Source: a virus
IMG/VR virus record: IMGVR_UViG_3300047173_000016
Span: 1 to 27,172 of that record
Reading direction: 5' to 3' (one strand)
Length of the DNA stretch: 27,172 bases
Part shown: positions 1 through 8,415 of the stretch, one piece after another
Numbering within the stretch: the first letter of the stretch is position 1
How the letters are laid out: each line of letters begins with the position of its first letter
The notes under the pieces: generated by a model
Told to the model about the DNA's origin: nothing
What the model saw: only the letters and a program-made list of their open reading frames with translations
The model's database searches: none
Made by a program: the position numbers and the translations under genes

Positions 1-26
1 CCCTGACCCCTGGAAGTTCCGAGAAG

Positions 27-1331
27 GTGATCGGCGAGAACATCGCCGAATCCGAGGCGCACAGAAGCGCCAAGGATGCGGCGCCGCGCACGCCGGCGCA
101 GATCGCGCTGCCGCTCACCACCACGGTTGACGCGGTGCACCTGGCCGACGCGCTGGACCGCGCGGAGACGGCGCGCCAGCTCGATATCAACGGGTGGACC
201 GAGATCAAGGGCAACCCGCTCTCAAAGGTCGGCGTGTTCCCATACCTGGGCCGCCAGATCCCCGGCGCGCCCGACCCGGACAAGGCGTACATGGTCTACC
301 GCCCGGAGGAGGAACTTGCGGCGCCCGAGTGCATCGAGTCGTTCAAACTCATCCCCTGGATCGACAATCATGTCATGCTCGGCAGCGAGGACGACGGCCT
401 TACCCCTGCCGAGCGTAAAGGCGTGCAGGGTGTAGTTGGCGAGGATGTGAGTTACTCAGACGGCGTGCTGCGAGCAAATATCAAGGTTTTCTCGCAGGCG
501 ATGAAGCGCCTGATCGACTCTGGCAAGCGCGAGCTATCCTGCGGATATCGATGCGTTTACGACTGGACCCCTGGAAATTTCCAGGGCCAGCGCTATGATG
601 CGGTCCAGCGTCAGATCCGCGGCAATCACCTAGCCCTAGTGGAATCCGGGCGAATGGGTCCAGATGTTGCGGTTCTTGACTCGCTCAGTCACTTCGTTTT
701 CGCTCTTGACGTAGGGGATGCCGCAATGGCTGATGGGAAGAAGGACGACGAAAAAAAGGACGAGAAGCCCGGCGACGACGAGGCCGGTGGCGACAATGCC
801 CGCAGCGAAGCGGCGGCCGAAAAGCCAGAAATGTCGCACGAGGACTTCCTCGGCGCGCTCAAAAAGTTCCTGCCTATTGCCGAGAAGATGATCTCAATGA
901 CGCGACCCGACAGCGAGGCCCAAGGCATGGCCGGCGGCGCGGCCGCGGCCACGAAGGACGGCGACGAGGACAAGCCGGGCGCCAAGAGCCAAACCCCCGG
1001 CAAAGATCCCGACGAAGAGAAAAAGGAATCCGAAGCCATGGACGCAGCGACTCAGTTCAAATCGTTCGCCAAGCAATTTTCCGAGCGCGACACGCTCGCG
1101 CGACGGCTCGCGCAGCACGTCGGCACGTTCGATCACTCCGAGATGACGGTCTCCGAGGTCGCCAAGTACGGGGTCGAGAAACTCGGCATCAAGGCGCCGG
1201 CCGGCGCTGAGTCTGCGGCGCTGGAAGGCTACCTGCAAGCCAAAGGCGATCCTTCGCGCGCCGCTGTCGCGGCAGCCGCGGCGCAGGATGCCAAGCCGGG
1301 CAATTTCGTCGACAAGTTCCTGGCTGCCTGA
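27..1331 (+). CDS. DUF2213 prohead protease with scaffold-like C-terminus
   Basis: Probable head maturation protease fused to a scaffold. The DUF2213-type core runs from about residue 40 to 220 and reads like a herpesvirus/HK97-fold protease: a His in NHVML (H115), a Ser in ELSCGYR (S171) and a His in GNHLALV (H201) could form the His-Ser-His triad. The triad is an inference from the family fold. From residue 236 there is a very acidic and lysine-rich linker, then a charged, Ala-rich helical region, as in scaffolding domains. The GTG at 27 has only a weak ribosome site (GGAAG at 12-16), and the frame is open back to the left window edge, so the true start may lie upstream. It sits immediately before the decoration and capsid genes, the usual place. 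An internal start at 726 may yield the scaffold alone. Confidence 0.85.
   Translation: MIGENIAESEAHRSAKDAAPRTPAQIALPLTTTVDAVHLADALDRAETARQLDINGWTEIKGNPLSKVGVFPYLGRQIPGAPDPDKAYMVYRPEEELAAPECIESFKLIPWIDNHVMLGSEDDGLTPAERKGVQGVVGEDVSYSDGVLRANIKVFSQAMKRLIDSGKRELSCGYRCVYDWTPGNFQGQRYDAVQRQIRGNHLALVESGRMGPDVAVLDSLSHFVFALDVGDAAMADGKKDDEKKDEKPGDDEAGGDNARSEAAAEKPEMSHEDFLGALKKFLPIAEKMISMTRPDSEAQGMAGGAAAATKDGDEDKPGAKSQTPGKDPDEEKKESEAMDAATQFKSFAKQFSERDTLARRLAQHVGTFDHSEMTVSEVAKYGVEKLGIKAPAGAESAALEGYLQAKGDPSRAAVAAAAAQDAKPGNFVDKFLAA
713..728 (+). promoter_or_regulatory. Internal ribosome site and ATG for a separate scaffold product
   Basis: AGGGG at 713-717 lies 8 bases before an in-frame ATG at 726, within the protease-scaffold gene. 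Starting here would give a protein of about 201 residues consisting only of the acidic linker and the scaffold-like region. Phage lambda makes Nu3 from within gene C in the same way. The site is seen in the sequence; its use is inferred. Confidence 0.45.
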
Positions 1332-1366
1332 CCCCGCGCGCACCCCACTGACACGAGGCCCACCTC

Positions 1367-2314
1367 ATGACGAACTTCCAGAGCACGGTCAATATCACCT
1401 ACGCCTTCGGCGTGCCCGGTGAACTGATCCAGGACGGCCCGCAGCGCGTCGATTCCTTGCAGGTGTTCTCCAACGGCGCCGGAAACACGGTCGGCCGCGC
1501 GTTCACAAAGAACAACCAAACCGGCATAGCGACCCTGGGCGGCACGCCGACCACGGCCTCGGCCAGCGTCACGGGCTCGATCTCGACCAATACCTTCACC
1601 GGGTCGATCACGGGCTTTGTGCTCACGGTCACCGCGATCACCACCGGCGGCCTGTACGTGGGTCAGACCATCACCGGGACCGGCATCGCTGCGGGAACGA
1701 TCATCGAGTCGCTTGGCACCGGCACCGGCGGCACCGGCACCTACAACCTCAACATCTCGCAGACGGTCACGTCCGAGGCGATTACGGGCTCGGGCGGCTG
1801 GCTGACCGTGACCGCTGTGGGCTCGGGTACGCTGGCCGTGGGCGACCTGCTCTCTGGCACTGGCGTCACTACGGGCACGACGATCACATCGTCCAGCGGC
1901 ACGGGCGGCACCGGCTCGGGCGGCACCGGCACCTACGGCGTTTCGGCCTCGCAGACCGTCGCCTCAACCACCATTACCTCGGCCTCGCAGGGCCCGGGCA
2001 CCGTGTTCGCCGGCATCCTGGTGAACCCGAAGGTATACGAATTGGTGGGCACCTCCTCGTCACCGCTGGCGCCCACGCTCAATCTGCCAGACTACTCGCA
2101 GGGCGAGTTCCTGACGATGGGCACGATCGTCGTGCAGATCCTCGGGCCGGCGAACGTGGGAGACCTAGTGCAGTACAACACGACGACCGGCGTGCTCTCG
2201 GCGGTGGCGCCGGGCTCCTCGGCCACCGGCGGCAATGTGCTCGTGCCCAATGCGGTCATATGGTATCTGTCGACCGTGGGCAATGGCCTCGTGGCCATCC
2301 GACTGACCAACTGA
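1367..2314 (+). CDS. Head decoration / capsid cement protein with two inserted Gly-Thr-rich modules
   Basis: Likely capsid-stabilising protein, judged by its place between the protease and the major capsid gene. The N-terminus (about 1-65) and C-terminus (about 210-315, with [13 protein letters not shown] and VLVPNAVIW) look like a small beta-rich decoration protein found in this position in other phages. Between them sit two copies of a beta module: residues 83-140 and 145-204, each with the pattern LTVTA, VGxxLx[14 protein letters not shown] and a final TIT or AIT. These are low-complexity Gly/Thr-rich segments resembling Ig-like surface modules of phage virions. GAGG at 1355-1358 lies 8 bases before the ATG. 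The assignment of role is by context; the module repeats are seen directly. Confidence 0.65.
   Translation: MTNFQSTVNITYAFGVPGELIQDGPQRVDSLQVFSNGAGNTVGRAFTKNNQTGIATLGGTPTTASASVTGSISTNTFTGSITGFVLTVTAITTGGLYVGQTITGTGIAAGTIIESLGTGTGGTGTYNLNISQTVTSEAITGSGGWLTVTAVGSGTLAVGDLLSGTGVTTGTTITSSSGTGGTGSGGTGTYGVSASQTVASTTITSASQGPGTVFAGILVNPKVYELVGTSSSPLAPTLNLPDYSQGEFLTMGTIVVQILGPANVGDLVQYNTTTGVLSAVAPGSSATGGNVLVPNAVIWYLSTVGNGLVAIRLTN
1613..1978 (+). repeat. Two tandem copies of a Gly/Thr-rich beta module in the decoration protein
   Basis: Bases 1613-1786 and 1799-1978 encode two related segments of 58 and 60 residues with matching blocks ([25 protein letters not shown]). A third, more diverged member lies in the baseplate J gene at 13775-13951. 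The copies differ at DNA level, so the duplication is old or the modules arrived separately. Confidence 0.7.
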
Positions 2315-2348
2315 TCGGCGCTTCTCCCGTTCCCGACTGAGGACATAC

Positions 2349-3482
2349 ATGGAACCCACCATTGAGCACAGCCATATCGACCCGCGCAGGTTCTACGACG
2401 TAGGCAGCGGGTCTTTCGGCGGCATGAAGATGAGTGCCGAGGATTGCCTAGACTACGCGGCTCTGGCCAAGGTCGGAATCCACATCCCGCGCGCCGTGGT
2501 ACAGAAAATGGCCGCCGCGTTCGCCGCCGACGACCAGCAGGGCCTCGTAGGAACCGCCTCGATCATCACGCCGGTACAGTTCTTGCAAAACTGGTTACCC
2601 GGCTTCGTGCGCATCGTCACCGCCGCGCGCAAGATCGATGAACTTGTGGGCATGACGACGTCCGGCTCTTGGGAAGATGAGCAGATCGTTCAGGGCATCT
2701 TGGAAAACGTCGGCACGGCTTTCCCTTACGGCGACTACACGAACGTCCCGCTGGCGTCGTGGAACGTCAACTTCGAGCGCCGCACGGTGGTCCGTTTTGA
2801 GAAGGGCATCGAGGTCGGCGTGCTTGAAGAGGCGCGCGCCAGCCGCATCCGCATGAACTCGGCCGCGGAAAAGCGCACCAGCGCCGCCGCTGCGCTCGAG
2901 GTGCAGCGCAACCTAGTCGGGCATAACGGCTACAACTCGGGCAACAACTTCACCTATGGATTTCTCAACGATCCTTCTCTGCCCGCATACACGAGCTTCC
3001 CCCTCGGTGCGACGTCGGGATCGACCCTCTGGTCGACCAAGACGGCCGTCGACATCACCGCCGACATCCGCGCGATGGCCGCGCAGCTGCAGGTGCAATC
3101 CCAGGACACGATCAACCCCGAGGACGTGAACCTGACGCTCGCCGTCGCCACGGCGGTCTATCAATACCTCGCGGTTCCGTTCTTGTACGGAGCGAGTTCG
3201 GCTATCGACTGGATTCGCAAGACCTACCCGAAACTGCGCATCGTTTCCGACCCGCTCCTGAATGGCGCCAACGGCGGCCAGAATGTCGCCTATATGTACG
3301 CCGAGCAGGTTGACGACGGCGCCACCGACGACTCGCGCGTGTGGGTCCAGGTCGTGCCGGCCAAGTTCCAGGCGCTGGGCGTCGAAAAGCGCGCAAAGGC
3401 ATATCTTGAGGACTACTCAAACGCGACGGCCGGCGTGATGCTCAAGCGCCCCTACGCGGTGGTGCGATTTACCGGCAACTGA
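2349..3482 (+). CDS. Major capsid protein (DUF2184 family)
   Basis: Principal shell subunit of the head, HK97-fold by family. The 377-residue sequence shows DUF2184-type features: an N-terminal AEDCLDYAALAKVGIHIP segment, ASIITPVQFLQNWLPGFV near residue 75, the DELVGMTTSGSWEDEQIVQ region near 97-115, and RTVVRFEKGIEVGVLEEARASRIRMN near 145-170. The C-terminus ends in KRPYAVVRFTGN, as expected for a capsid subunit. GAGGA at 2339-2343 precedes the ATG by 5 bases. Its neighbours are the protease and decoration genes upstream and the connector genes downstream. An intrinsic terminator follows the gene, which would let the capsid and decoration genes be expressed more strongly than those downstream. 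Confidence 0.9.
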   Translation: MEPTIEHSHIDPRRFYDVGSGSFGGMKMSAEDCLDYAALAKVGIHIPRAVVQKMAAAFAADDQQGLVGTASIITPVQFLQNWLPGFVRIVTAARKIDELVGMTTSGSWEDEQIVQGILENVGTAFPYGDYTNVPLASWNVNFERRTVVRFEKGIEVGVLEEARASRIRMNSAAEKRTSAAAALEVQRNLVGHNGYNSGNNFTYGFLNDPSLPAYTSFPLGATSGSTLWSTKTAVDITADIRAMAAQLQVQSQDTINPEDVNLTLAVATAVYQYLAVPFLYGASSAIDWIRKTYPKLRIVSDPLLNGANGGQNVAYMYAEQVDDGATDDSRVWVQVVPAKFQALGVEKRAKAYLEDYSNATAGVMLKRPYAVVRFTGN

Positions 3483-3516
3483 GCCTGGCGCGCGCGCCGC
3501 GCGGACGGTGACACCG

Positions 3517-3545
3517 AAGCCCGCGCCGTGCGGGCTTTTCTTTTT
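3517..3545 (+). terminator. Intrinsic terminator after the major capsid gene
   Basis: An 8-bp stem AAGCCCGC (3517-3524) and GCGGGCTT (3530-3537) with a 5-base loop is followed by a T-rich tail, TTTTC then five T. This is a textbook Rho-independent terminator. It ends just before the ribosome site of the next gene, so full termination would starve the tail genes. Partial readthrough or antitermination is therefore likely. Confidence 0.8.
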
Positions 3546-3558
3546 GAGGAGTACGAAG

Positions 3559-3966
3559 ATGGCGGGCAAGCGTTACTACGTGTTTTCTACCCTGTCAAAT
3601 GACCAGCTTTACACCCAGTGGATTGCGCAGCCCGAGCCGCAGCCGCCGATCAGGGGCGAGCAGGTGCTTGTCAAAGGCGGCTACGGCATCGCCAATGACC
3701 GCCTAATCACGAGTCGCGGCGCCGTGACCGAAATCGACGAGGCGCAACTGGCCGTGCTGCGCCAAGTTCCCCAGTTCGCCGACCACGAAAAGGCCGGCTT
3801 CGTCGTGGTGCAGGCCAAGCACGCAGAGCCCGAGAAGGTGGCGGCCAACATGAACCGAACCGACAAATCGCAGCCGCTCACGCCCAGCGACTACCCAGGC
3901 GGCCCCAACAGCGTCACGGTGGTCGAGAACGTCAAAGGACTGCGCAACACCGCAGCGATCATCTGA
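3559..3966 (+). CDS. Unknown phage structural-region protein
   Basis: A 135-residue protein that I do not recognise. The ATG at 3559 is chosen over the upstream in-frame GTG at 3508 because GAGGAG (3546-3551) sits 7 bases before it and because the longer form would translate through the terminator hairpin. The sequence has a VLVKGGYGIANDRLITSRGAVTEID stretch that looks like a compact beta domain, then a charged helical part and a Pro/Gly-rich tail with no membrane segment. Its position between the capsid protein and the DUF4054 connector gene suggests a minor head or head-tail joining role, by context only. Confidence 0.6.
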   Translation: MAGKRYYVFSTLSNDQLYTQWIAQPEPQPPIRGEQVLVKGGYGIANDRLITSRGAVTEIDEAQLAVLRQVPQFADHEKAGFVVVQAKHAEPEKVAANMNRTDKSQPLTPSDYPGGPNSVTVVENVKGLRNTAAII

Positions 3967-3977
3967 GATCATGAGCC

Positions 3978-4421
3978 GTGGCCGAAACGACGCCCGAATA
4001 CCCGTTCAACCAGGCGCTCTTCATAGAGCAGTACCCGGAATTTGCGGTGCAATCGGTGCAGAGCAGTCTGCCGGGCTACTGGACGATCGCCAACAGCTAC
4101 GTCGACAACCTCGACTCATTCCTGCTCAATGGCGCGGACCTGCAGCTGGCGTTGAACCTCATGACCGCGCACATCGCCAAGGTGTTCCAGTTGATCGGCC
4201 TGGGCAAGACGAGCGTGATCGTGACCGGCGCGAGCGAGGGCACGGTGAGCCTCACCGCCGCGCCGCCGCCGGCGCTGGACGGCTGGAAATGGTGGCTGGG
4301 AACGACCGAGTACGGCAAAATGCTATGGGCGCTCCTGGATGCCAAGGCATCGGGCGGCGCGTATGTCGGCGGCCGGCCCGAGCGCAGCGCCTTTCGCAAG
4401 GTGTTCGGGGGATTCTGGTGA
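3978..4421 (+). CDS. DUF4054 head-tail connector protein
   Basis: Probable connector (adaptor) subunit joining portal and tail, of the DUF4054 family. Recognisable features are FNQALFIEQYPEF near the N-terminus, then LNLMTAHIAKVFQL (about 60-72), and WWLGTTEYGKMLWALL followed by GGAYVGGRPERSAFRKVFGGFW at the C-terminus. That C-terminal pattern, with a conserved Gly/Arg turn, is characteristic of the family. The start is a GTG with only weak upstream GAG, 11 bases after the previous stop. The end overlaps the next gene by 4 bases (GTGA), which indicates coupling. Confidence 0.8.
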   Translation: MAETTPEYPFNQALFIEQYPEFAVQSVQSSLPGYWTIANSYVDNLDSFLLNGADLQLALNLMTAHIAKVFQLIGLGKTSVIVTGASEGTVSLTAAPPPALDGWKWWLGTTEYGKMLWALLDAKASGGAYVGGRPERSAFRKVFGGFW

Positions 4422-4996
4422 GCAGCAAGGGCGTAGACCCCGCTGTCATCGCGCGCGTGAAGGCGCGCATCAATGCCATCCCCAGGGACTTCGACGGCCA
4501 GGCGGCGCTGGTCGGATGGTGGCCGACCGCGCGTTACGAGGATACGGGCTACGGCGCCACGCCGGTCGCCTACGTGGCGCTGATCCAGGAAAAGGGCGCG
4601 CCCGCCGTCGGCATCCCCGCCCGGCCGTTCATAGAGCCCGCCGTGACCGCCCAAAAGGCCGCCTATGCGTCGCTTTTCGCTGACGGGGTGCGGGAGGTTA
4701 TCAAAGGCCGCGCGAGCGCCCAGGACGTGCTCGAGGGCGTCGGATTGCAATGCGCCGGCGACATCCGGGCCAACCTGGCGACCTCGGACTTCCTGGCCCT
4801 ATCCCCGGTGACCGTGCTGCTGCGCAAATGGCGCAAGGAAGGCCGGCGGATCAATCGCACAGTGGTCGGCGAGGCGCGCGCGGCGATCGCGGCCGGCGCC
4901 AGCATCGCGGGCATACCGGACGACCCGCTGCACGAGTCGGGCAAAATGCAGGCCAGCCTCACCAATGCGGTCGGCGCGCCGCCGAGCGAATCGTGA
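4418..4996 (+). CDS. gp10-like head-tail joining / tail completion protein
   Basis: A 192-residue protein. The segment VAYVALIQEKGAPAVGIPARPFIEPAV (about residues 45-70) matches the pattern seen in HK97 gp10-type and related tail-completion proteins (hydrophobic, E/GA, GIPARPFL/I-P). The C-terminal half carries VTVLLRKWRKEGRRIN and ends in LHESGKMQASLTNAV, also typical of this group, in which a final strand reads T/SGxMxxSIT. The start is a GTG overlapping the previous stop. It is probably part of the ring below the portal that receives the tail. Confidence 0.7.
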   Translation: MSSKGVDPAVIARVKARINAIPRDFDGQAALVGWWPTARYEDTGYGATPVAYVALIQEKGAPAVGIPARPFIEPAVTAQKAAYASLFADGVREVIKGRASAQDVLEGVGLQCAGDIRANLATSDFLALSPVTVLLRKWRKEGRRINRTVVGEARAAIAAGASIAGIPDDPLHESGKMQASLTNAVGAPPSES

Positions 4997-5367
4997 ACCT
5001 GCAAGGCATGGTGTCCGACGTGATCGGCACGGTGAACCCGAACCGGGTCATCATATGCAAGCGCTCGATTGGCTACGCGAAAGGCGCCAACTACCAGCAG
5101 ACGCCAGAATATCGCAACATCATGGTACTGGCCAATATCCAGGCATTGAACGGCACAGAGATTCAACGCCTTAACAGTCTCAATATCCAGGGAGTTATCA
5201 AGGCGATCTATGTGCACGGCAAGTTCGACGCGATCGTGCGCCTGAACGGCAAGGGCGGCGATCTGTTCCAGTTCGACCGGCAGACGTGGCTGGCGGTGCA
5301 TGTGCTTGAGAACTGGGAGCGCTGGACGAAGTTGGCGGTGCAGTTGCAGACGGATGCCACGTCATGA
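4993..5367 (+). CDS. Unknown connector-region protein
   Basis: A 124-residue protein whose GTG start overlaps the preceding stop (GTGA at 4993-4996) and whose stop overlaps the next start (ATGA at 5364-5367). An in-frame ATG at 5008 is an alternative start. It is a mixed alpha/beta protein with no membrane segment: an N-terminal stretch NRVIICKRSIG, a central AEYRNIMVL-like region, a strand IKAIYVHGKFDAIVRLN and an aromatic tail with WLAVHVLENWERWTKL. I do not recognise the family with certainty. Placement between the gp10-like gene and the neck terminator gene suggests a neck component. Confidence 0.65.
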   Translation: MNLQGMVSDVIGTVNPNRVIICKRSIGYAKGANYQQTPEYRNIMVLANIQALNGTEIQRLNSLNIQGVIKAIYVHGKFDAIVRLNGKGGDLFQFDRQTWLAVHVLENWERWTKLAVQLQTDATS

Positions 5368-5951
5368 CGGTCGCTGCCACCGTATCGGTCACCCAGGACG
5401 ACATTTTCGGCGCCCTGGGTCAGTTCATAGATTCCCTAGGGCTCACGGTGCCGATCCCGCAGCCGCCGGGCACCTTGCCCGTCGAGGTGATCCGACTGCC
5501 GGTGAACCGCGTGGCCACGCCGCGGCGCGGCTTCATCGCCATGAGCCCGGCCGCGCAGGTGCGCCTCAAGACGAACGAGGAAACCTACATTCCGCCCGCC
5601 TCGCCCACCGAACTGATCGCCGGCGCGATCGATCAACTGATGGCCACGCGCATCGAGGTACAACTCGATTGCTACGGCCCGACTGCCGGGGATTGGGCCA
5701 ACATCCTGTGCAACGTGCTGCGGTCAAACTACGCCTGCGGGTGGTTCGCCGACAATGTGTCCTTCGATATCGCCCCGCTGTATGCCGACGACCCGCGCCA
5801 GATTCCGCTGGTCAACGGCGAGGATCAATATGAGGAGCGATGGATTCTGACCGCTGCGCTGCAATCGAACCCGGTCACCAATCTTTCGCAGCAGTATTCT
5901 GGCGCGCTAGGCCCGGTCACGATTTATGATGCGTCCAGCGGCGACGCTTAG
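5364..5951 (+). CDS. Neck / tail terminator protein (LIC_12616-like)
   Basis: A 195-residue protein of the phage neck terminator type. Supporting features are the start QDDIFGALGQFIDSL, then VEVIRLPVNRVATPRRGFIAMSP, a VRLKTNEETY strand, a central TRIEVQLDCYGP-AGDWANILCNVLRSNYACGWF segment, and YADDPRQIPLVNGEDQYEERWILTAALQSNP near the C-terminus. The family caps the top of the tail tube and sheath. It comes just before the sheath gene, as usual. The start is coupled to the previous stop (ATGA). Confidence 0.8.
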   Translation: MTVAATVSVTQDDIFGALGQFIDSLGLTVPIPQPPGTLPVEVIRLPVNRVATPRRGFIAMSPAAQVRLKTNEETYIPPASPTELIAGAIDQLMATRIEVQLDCYGPTAGDWANILCNVLRSNYACGWFADNVSFDIAPLYADDPRQIPLVNGEDQYEERWILTAALQSNPVTNLSQQYSGALGPVTIYDASSGDA

Positions 5952-5962
5952 GAGTTTGGAAC

Positions 5963-7492
5963 ATGGCAATCCCGGCATCGGCAATTTCGAGTGTGACGCC
6001 CGGCGTCATCAGCGCTGGCGGTTCGGGCCTCGTGCTCAATGGCATGGTGCTCACCACGAACACGCGCGTTCCGATCGGCCAGGCGATGAGCTTCGTTTCG
6101 CCGCAGGCCGTATCGGCGTTCTTCGGCCCTTCGTCGCAGGAGTACGCGCTTTCGATCAATTACTTCAACGGTTTCGCCGGCTCGACGCAACTTCCTGGCC
6201 TGCTCTACTTCTACCAGTACGCGCAGACCTCGGCCGTGAGTGCATACATCCGCGGCGGCTCGCTCGCTTCGCTCACGATCGCCCAGTTGCAGGCGATCAC
6301 GGGCTCGCTGTCAGTGACGATCGACGGCACGGTCAAGACCTATTCCTCGGTGAACCTGTCGGCCGCCTCTAGTTTCAGCGCCGCCGCTGCCGCGCTGGCG
6401 ACGGGCCTTTCGCTCTCGGGCGGACAGACCTGCACGTATGACAGCGTATCGCAAGCGTTCGTCATCACATCGGGCACGACCGGCAGCACCTCGACAATGA
6501 GTTACGGCAGCGGCACCGCGGCCGCTTCTCTCGGGCTCACTCAGGCGGTCGGCGCCACGCTCTCGCAGGGCGCGCCTATTTCGACTCCGGCCGCGGCGAT
6601 GAACGCTATCATCGCGCTGACGCAGAACTGGGCCGCTTTCACCTCGGTTTTCGAGCCGGTGACCGCCGACAAGCTTTCGTTCGCGTCCTGGGCGAACTCC
6701 TCCAACGGTCGCTATGCCTACATCGCATGGGACTCGGACCCCAACGGCTCTGTGCAGGGCAATACCACCTGCTTCGGCTACCAGCTGACCCAGGCGGCAT
6801 ACAACGGCACCTATGCGATCGGCGGCGACCCGAGCTACGCCTCTTCCCAGGGCACGACGCTTGCGGCCCTCAATGCGCCCATCGCGTTTTTCAACCTTGG
6901 CATCGTCGCGTCGATCAACTTCTCGCAGAAAAACGGGCGCGTCAACTTTGCCGGCCGCTCGCAGGCGGGCCTGGCCTACAACGTGGCCAACCAGACCATC
7001 GCCACGAACCTACAAAACAACGGCTACAACTTCTACGGCGACTATGCAACTGCCAATCAGTCGTTCATCCTCAACAACCCCGGCCAGGTTAGCGGCGAGT
7101 TCGATTTCTTCGACGAGTACATCAATCAGTTGTGGCTAAACTCGAACTTTCAGCTTGCGCTGGTCAGTCTCTTTGCGAACGCGCTGGCGGTGCCCTATAA
7201 CAACCAGGGCTATTCGCAGATCCGCCAGTCGCTTGCCGGCCCGATCAATCAGGGCCTCTACTTCGGCGCGTTCGTGCCCGGTGTCACTCTTACGCCGGCC
7301 CAGGTCGCAGAGGTCAATGGGCAGGCCGGGCTCACGATCTCGACGGCGCTATACAACCTGGGCTATTACCTGCAGGTGCTCGATCCGGGCGCCGCGGCGC
7401 GCCAAGCGCGCAAGACGCCGATTATCAATTTCTGGTACACCGATGGCGGCTCTGTGCAGCAGTTCAACATGGCATCGATCGACGTTCAGTAA
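5963..7492 (+). CDS. Tail sheath protein (DUF3383)
   Basis: Contractile sheath subunit, 509 residues. The N-terminus ISSVTPGVISAGGSGLVLNGMVLT and the block IGQAMSFVSPQAVSAFFGPSSQEYALSINYFNGF are typical of DUF3383 proteins. Residues about 85-210 form the protruding domain (LQAITGSLSVTIDGT through SLGLTQAVGA), and the C-terminal part carries the sheath core with NQLWLNSNFQLALVSLF and DPGAAARQARKTPIINFWYTDGG. AGGAG at 5950-5954 is 8 bases before the ATG and overlaps the stop of the neck gene. This gene shows that the phage is a myovirus. Confidence 0.92.
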   Translation: MAIPASAISSVTPGVISAGGSGLVLNGMVLTTNTRVPIGQAMSFVSPQAVSAFFGPSSQEYALSINYFNGFAGSTQLPGLLYFYQYAQTSAVSAYIRGGSLASLTIAQLQAITGSLSVTIDGTVKTYSSVNLSAASSFSAAAAALATGLSLSGGQTCTYDSVSQAFVITSGTTGSTSTMSYGSGTAAASLGLTQAVGATLSQGAPISTPAAAMNAIIALTQNWAAFTSVFEPVTADKLSFASWANSSNGRYAYIAWDSDPNGSVQGNTTCFGYQLTQAAYNGTYAIGGDPSYASSQGTTLAALNAPIAFFNLGIVASINFSQKNGRVNFAGRSQAGLAYNVANQTIATNLQNNGYNFYGDYATANQSFILNNPGQVSGEFDFFDEYINQLWLNSNFQLALVSLFANALAVPYNNQGYSQIRQSLAGPINQGLYFGAFVPGVTLTPAQVAEVNGQAGLTISTALYNLGYYLQVLDPGAAARQARKTPIINFWYTDGGSVQQFNMASIDVQ

Positions 7493-7504
7493 AGGACCGC
7501 GCTC

Positions 7505-7936
7505 ATGGCTACCCTCACCGCTGCGAATAGCGCCCTGTCAATCACGATCGGCAGCCTGTACGCCGTGCCGCTCACGCTCCAAGGCTATGCGGTCGACGAC
7601 GCCTTCGCCACGCAGGACGTGCAGACCGGCGAAACGGTGATCGGTGTCGACGGGCTCATGTCCTACGGGTACACGCCATACACGACGCCGCTGGACATCT
7701 ACCTGCAAGCCGATTCGGTATCGATGCCGATCTTCGACAACCTCATCGGCGTCGAGAAGGCCAACCGCGAAAAGCAGATCATCGCCGTGTCGATCGTACT
7801 GCCGTCAATCCAGATGACCTTTGACTTCGCCACGGGCATCCTCAAGATGGCGAGCCCGATGCCGAGCGTGAAGAAGGTGCTCCAATTTCGCAAGTTCTCC
7901 TTCGAGTTCCAGGACATGTTCGCCGCGCCGATCTGA
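7505..7936 (+). CDS. Tail tube protein (DUF3277)
   Basis: Inner tube subunit, 143 residues, immediately after the sheath gene as in other myoviruses. Typical features are the beta-rich N-terminus ending in LQGYAVDDAFATQDVQTGETVIGVDGLMSYGYTP, a central ADSVSMPIFDNLIGVEKANREK and the C-terminal strand VKKVLQFRKFSFEFQDM. AAGGA upstream gives a good ribosome site 8 bases before the ATG. Confidence 0.88.
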   Translation: MATLTAANSALSITIGSLYAVPLTLQGYAVDDAFATQDVQTGETVIGVDGLMSYGYTPYTTPLDIYLQADSVSMPIFDNLIGVEKANREKQIIAVSIVLPSIQMTFDFATGILKMASPMPSVKKVLQFRKFSFEFQDMFAAPI

Positions 7937-7938
7937 GC

Positions 7939-8415
7939 ATGAAGAGCATAGAGGTCACCGTCCAGCGTGAGGGCAACGACGAAGGCAAAACCTTCGTGCT
8001 CACGCGCATGAGCGCGCTGCGGGCCGAAAAATGGTTCTGGCGCGCCACTCTCGCCATGTCCAAGGGCGGCATAAGCATTCCCGAAGATGTGCGCGGGCAG
8101 GGATGGGCGGGCCTGCTCTCAATCGGCCTCAAGAGCTTCGGCGCGATCCCCTATTCCGATGCCGAGCCGCTGCTCGACGATATGCGATCCTGCATCCAGC
8201 GCAAGCACGACCGCGCACTGCTCCCGCTCACCGAGCACGACATCGAGGATGTCGAGACGCTGATCGAGCTTCGCTGGCGCCTCCTGAAACTGCATTCCGA
8301 TTTTTTTACGAGCGCCGAGGTTTGGATCTCGGGCCAAATCTCGGCGGCCAAGGCGGCGGCAGAGGCGCGGTCCAAACCGCAACCTACGCCAACGTCCCCC
8401 GGCCCATCGCATTGA
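7939..8415 (+). CDS. Tail assembly chaperone, G-type short product
   Basis: A 158-residue protein between the tube and tape measure genes, the constant position of tail assembly chaperones. It has an N-terminal beta part (SIEVTVQREGNDEGKTFVLTRMSALRAEKWFWRA), a helical middle with LLDDMRSCIQRKHDRALL and VETLIELRWRLLKLHSDFF, and a low-complexity Ala/Pro/Ser tail typical of a product that runs past a frameshift site. The ribosome slippage site lies at codons 122-123 (FF). By analogy with lambda G and GT, this form coats the tape measure during tail assembly. Confidence 0.8.
   Translation: MKSIEVTVQREGNDEGKTFVLTRMSALRAEKWFWRATLAMSKGGISIPEDVRGQGWAGLLSIGLKSFGAIPYSDAEPLLDDMRSCIQRKHDRALLPLTEHDIEDVETLIELRWRLLKLHSDFFTSAEVWISGQISAAKAAAEARSKPQPTPTSPGPSH
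8301..8346 (+). promoter_or_regulatory. Programmed -1 ribosomal frameshift signal
   Basis: Seven T in a row (8301-8307) are in the right phase for a T TTT TTT slippery heptamer: the zero-frame codons are TTT TTT. After a 5-base spacer (8308-8312) comes a 13-bp hairpin: arm 8313-8325 pairs with 8334-8346, including one G-U pair, with an 8-base loop. Slippage by -1 enters the frame that stays open to 8546. Slippery site, spacing and stem together are the standard architecture. Confidence 0.8.

Noticed and set aside
3971-4417. Longer upstream start for the gp10-like gene (ATG at 3971)
   Set aside because: The first 149 codons would run through the DUF4054 gene in another frame and look like shadow sequence; the GTG at 4418 overlaps the previous stop as in the neighbouring genes.
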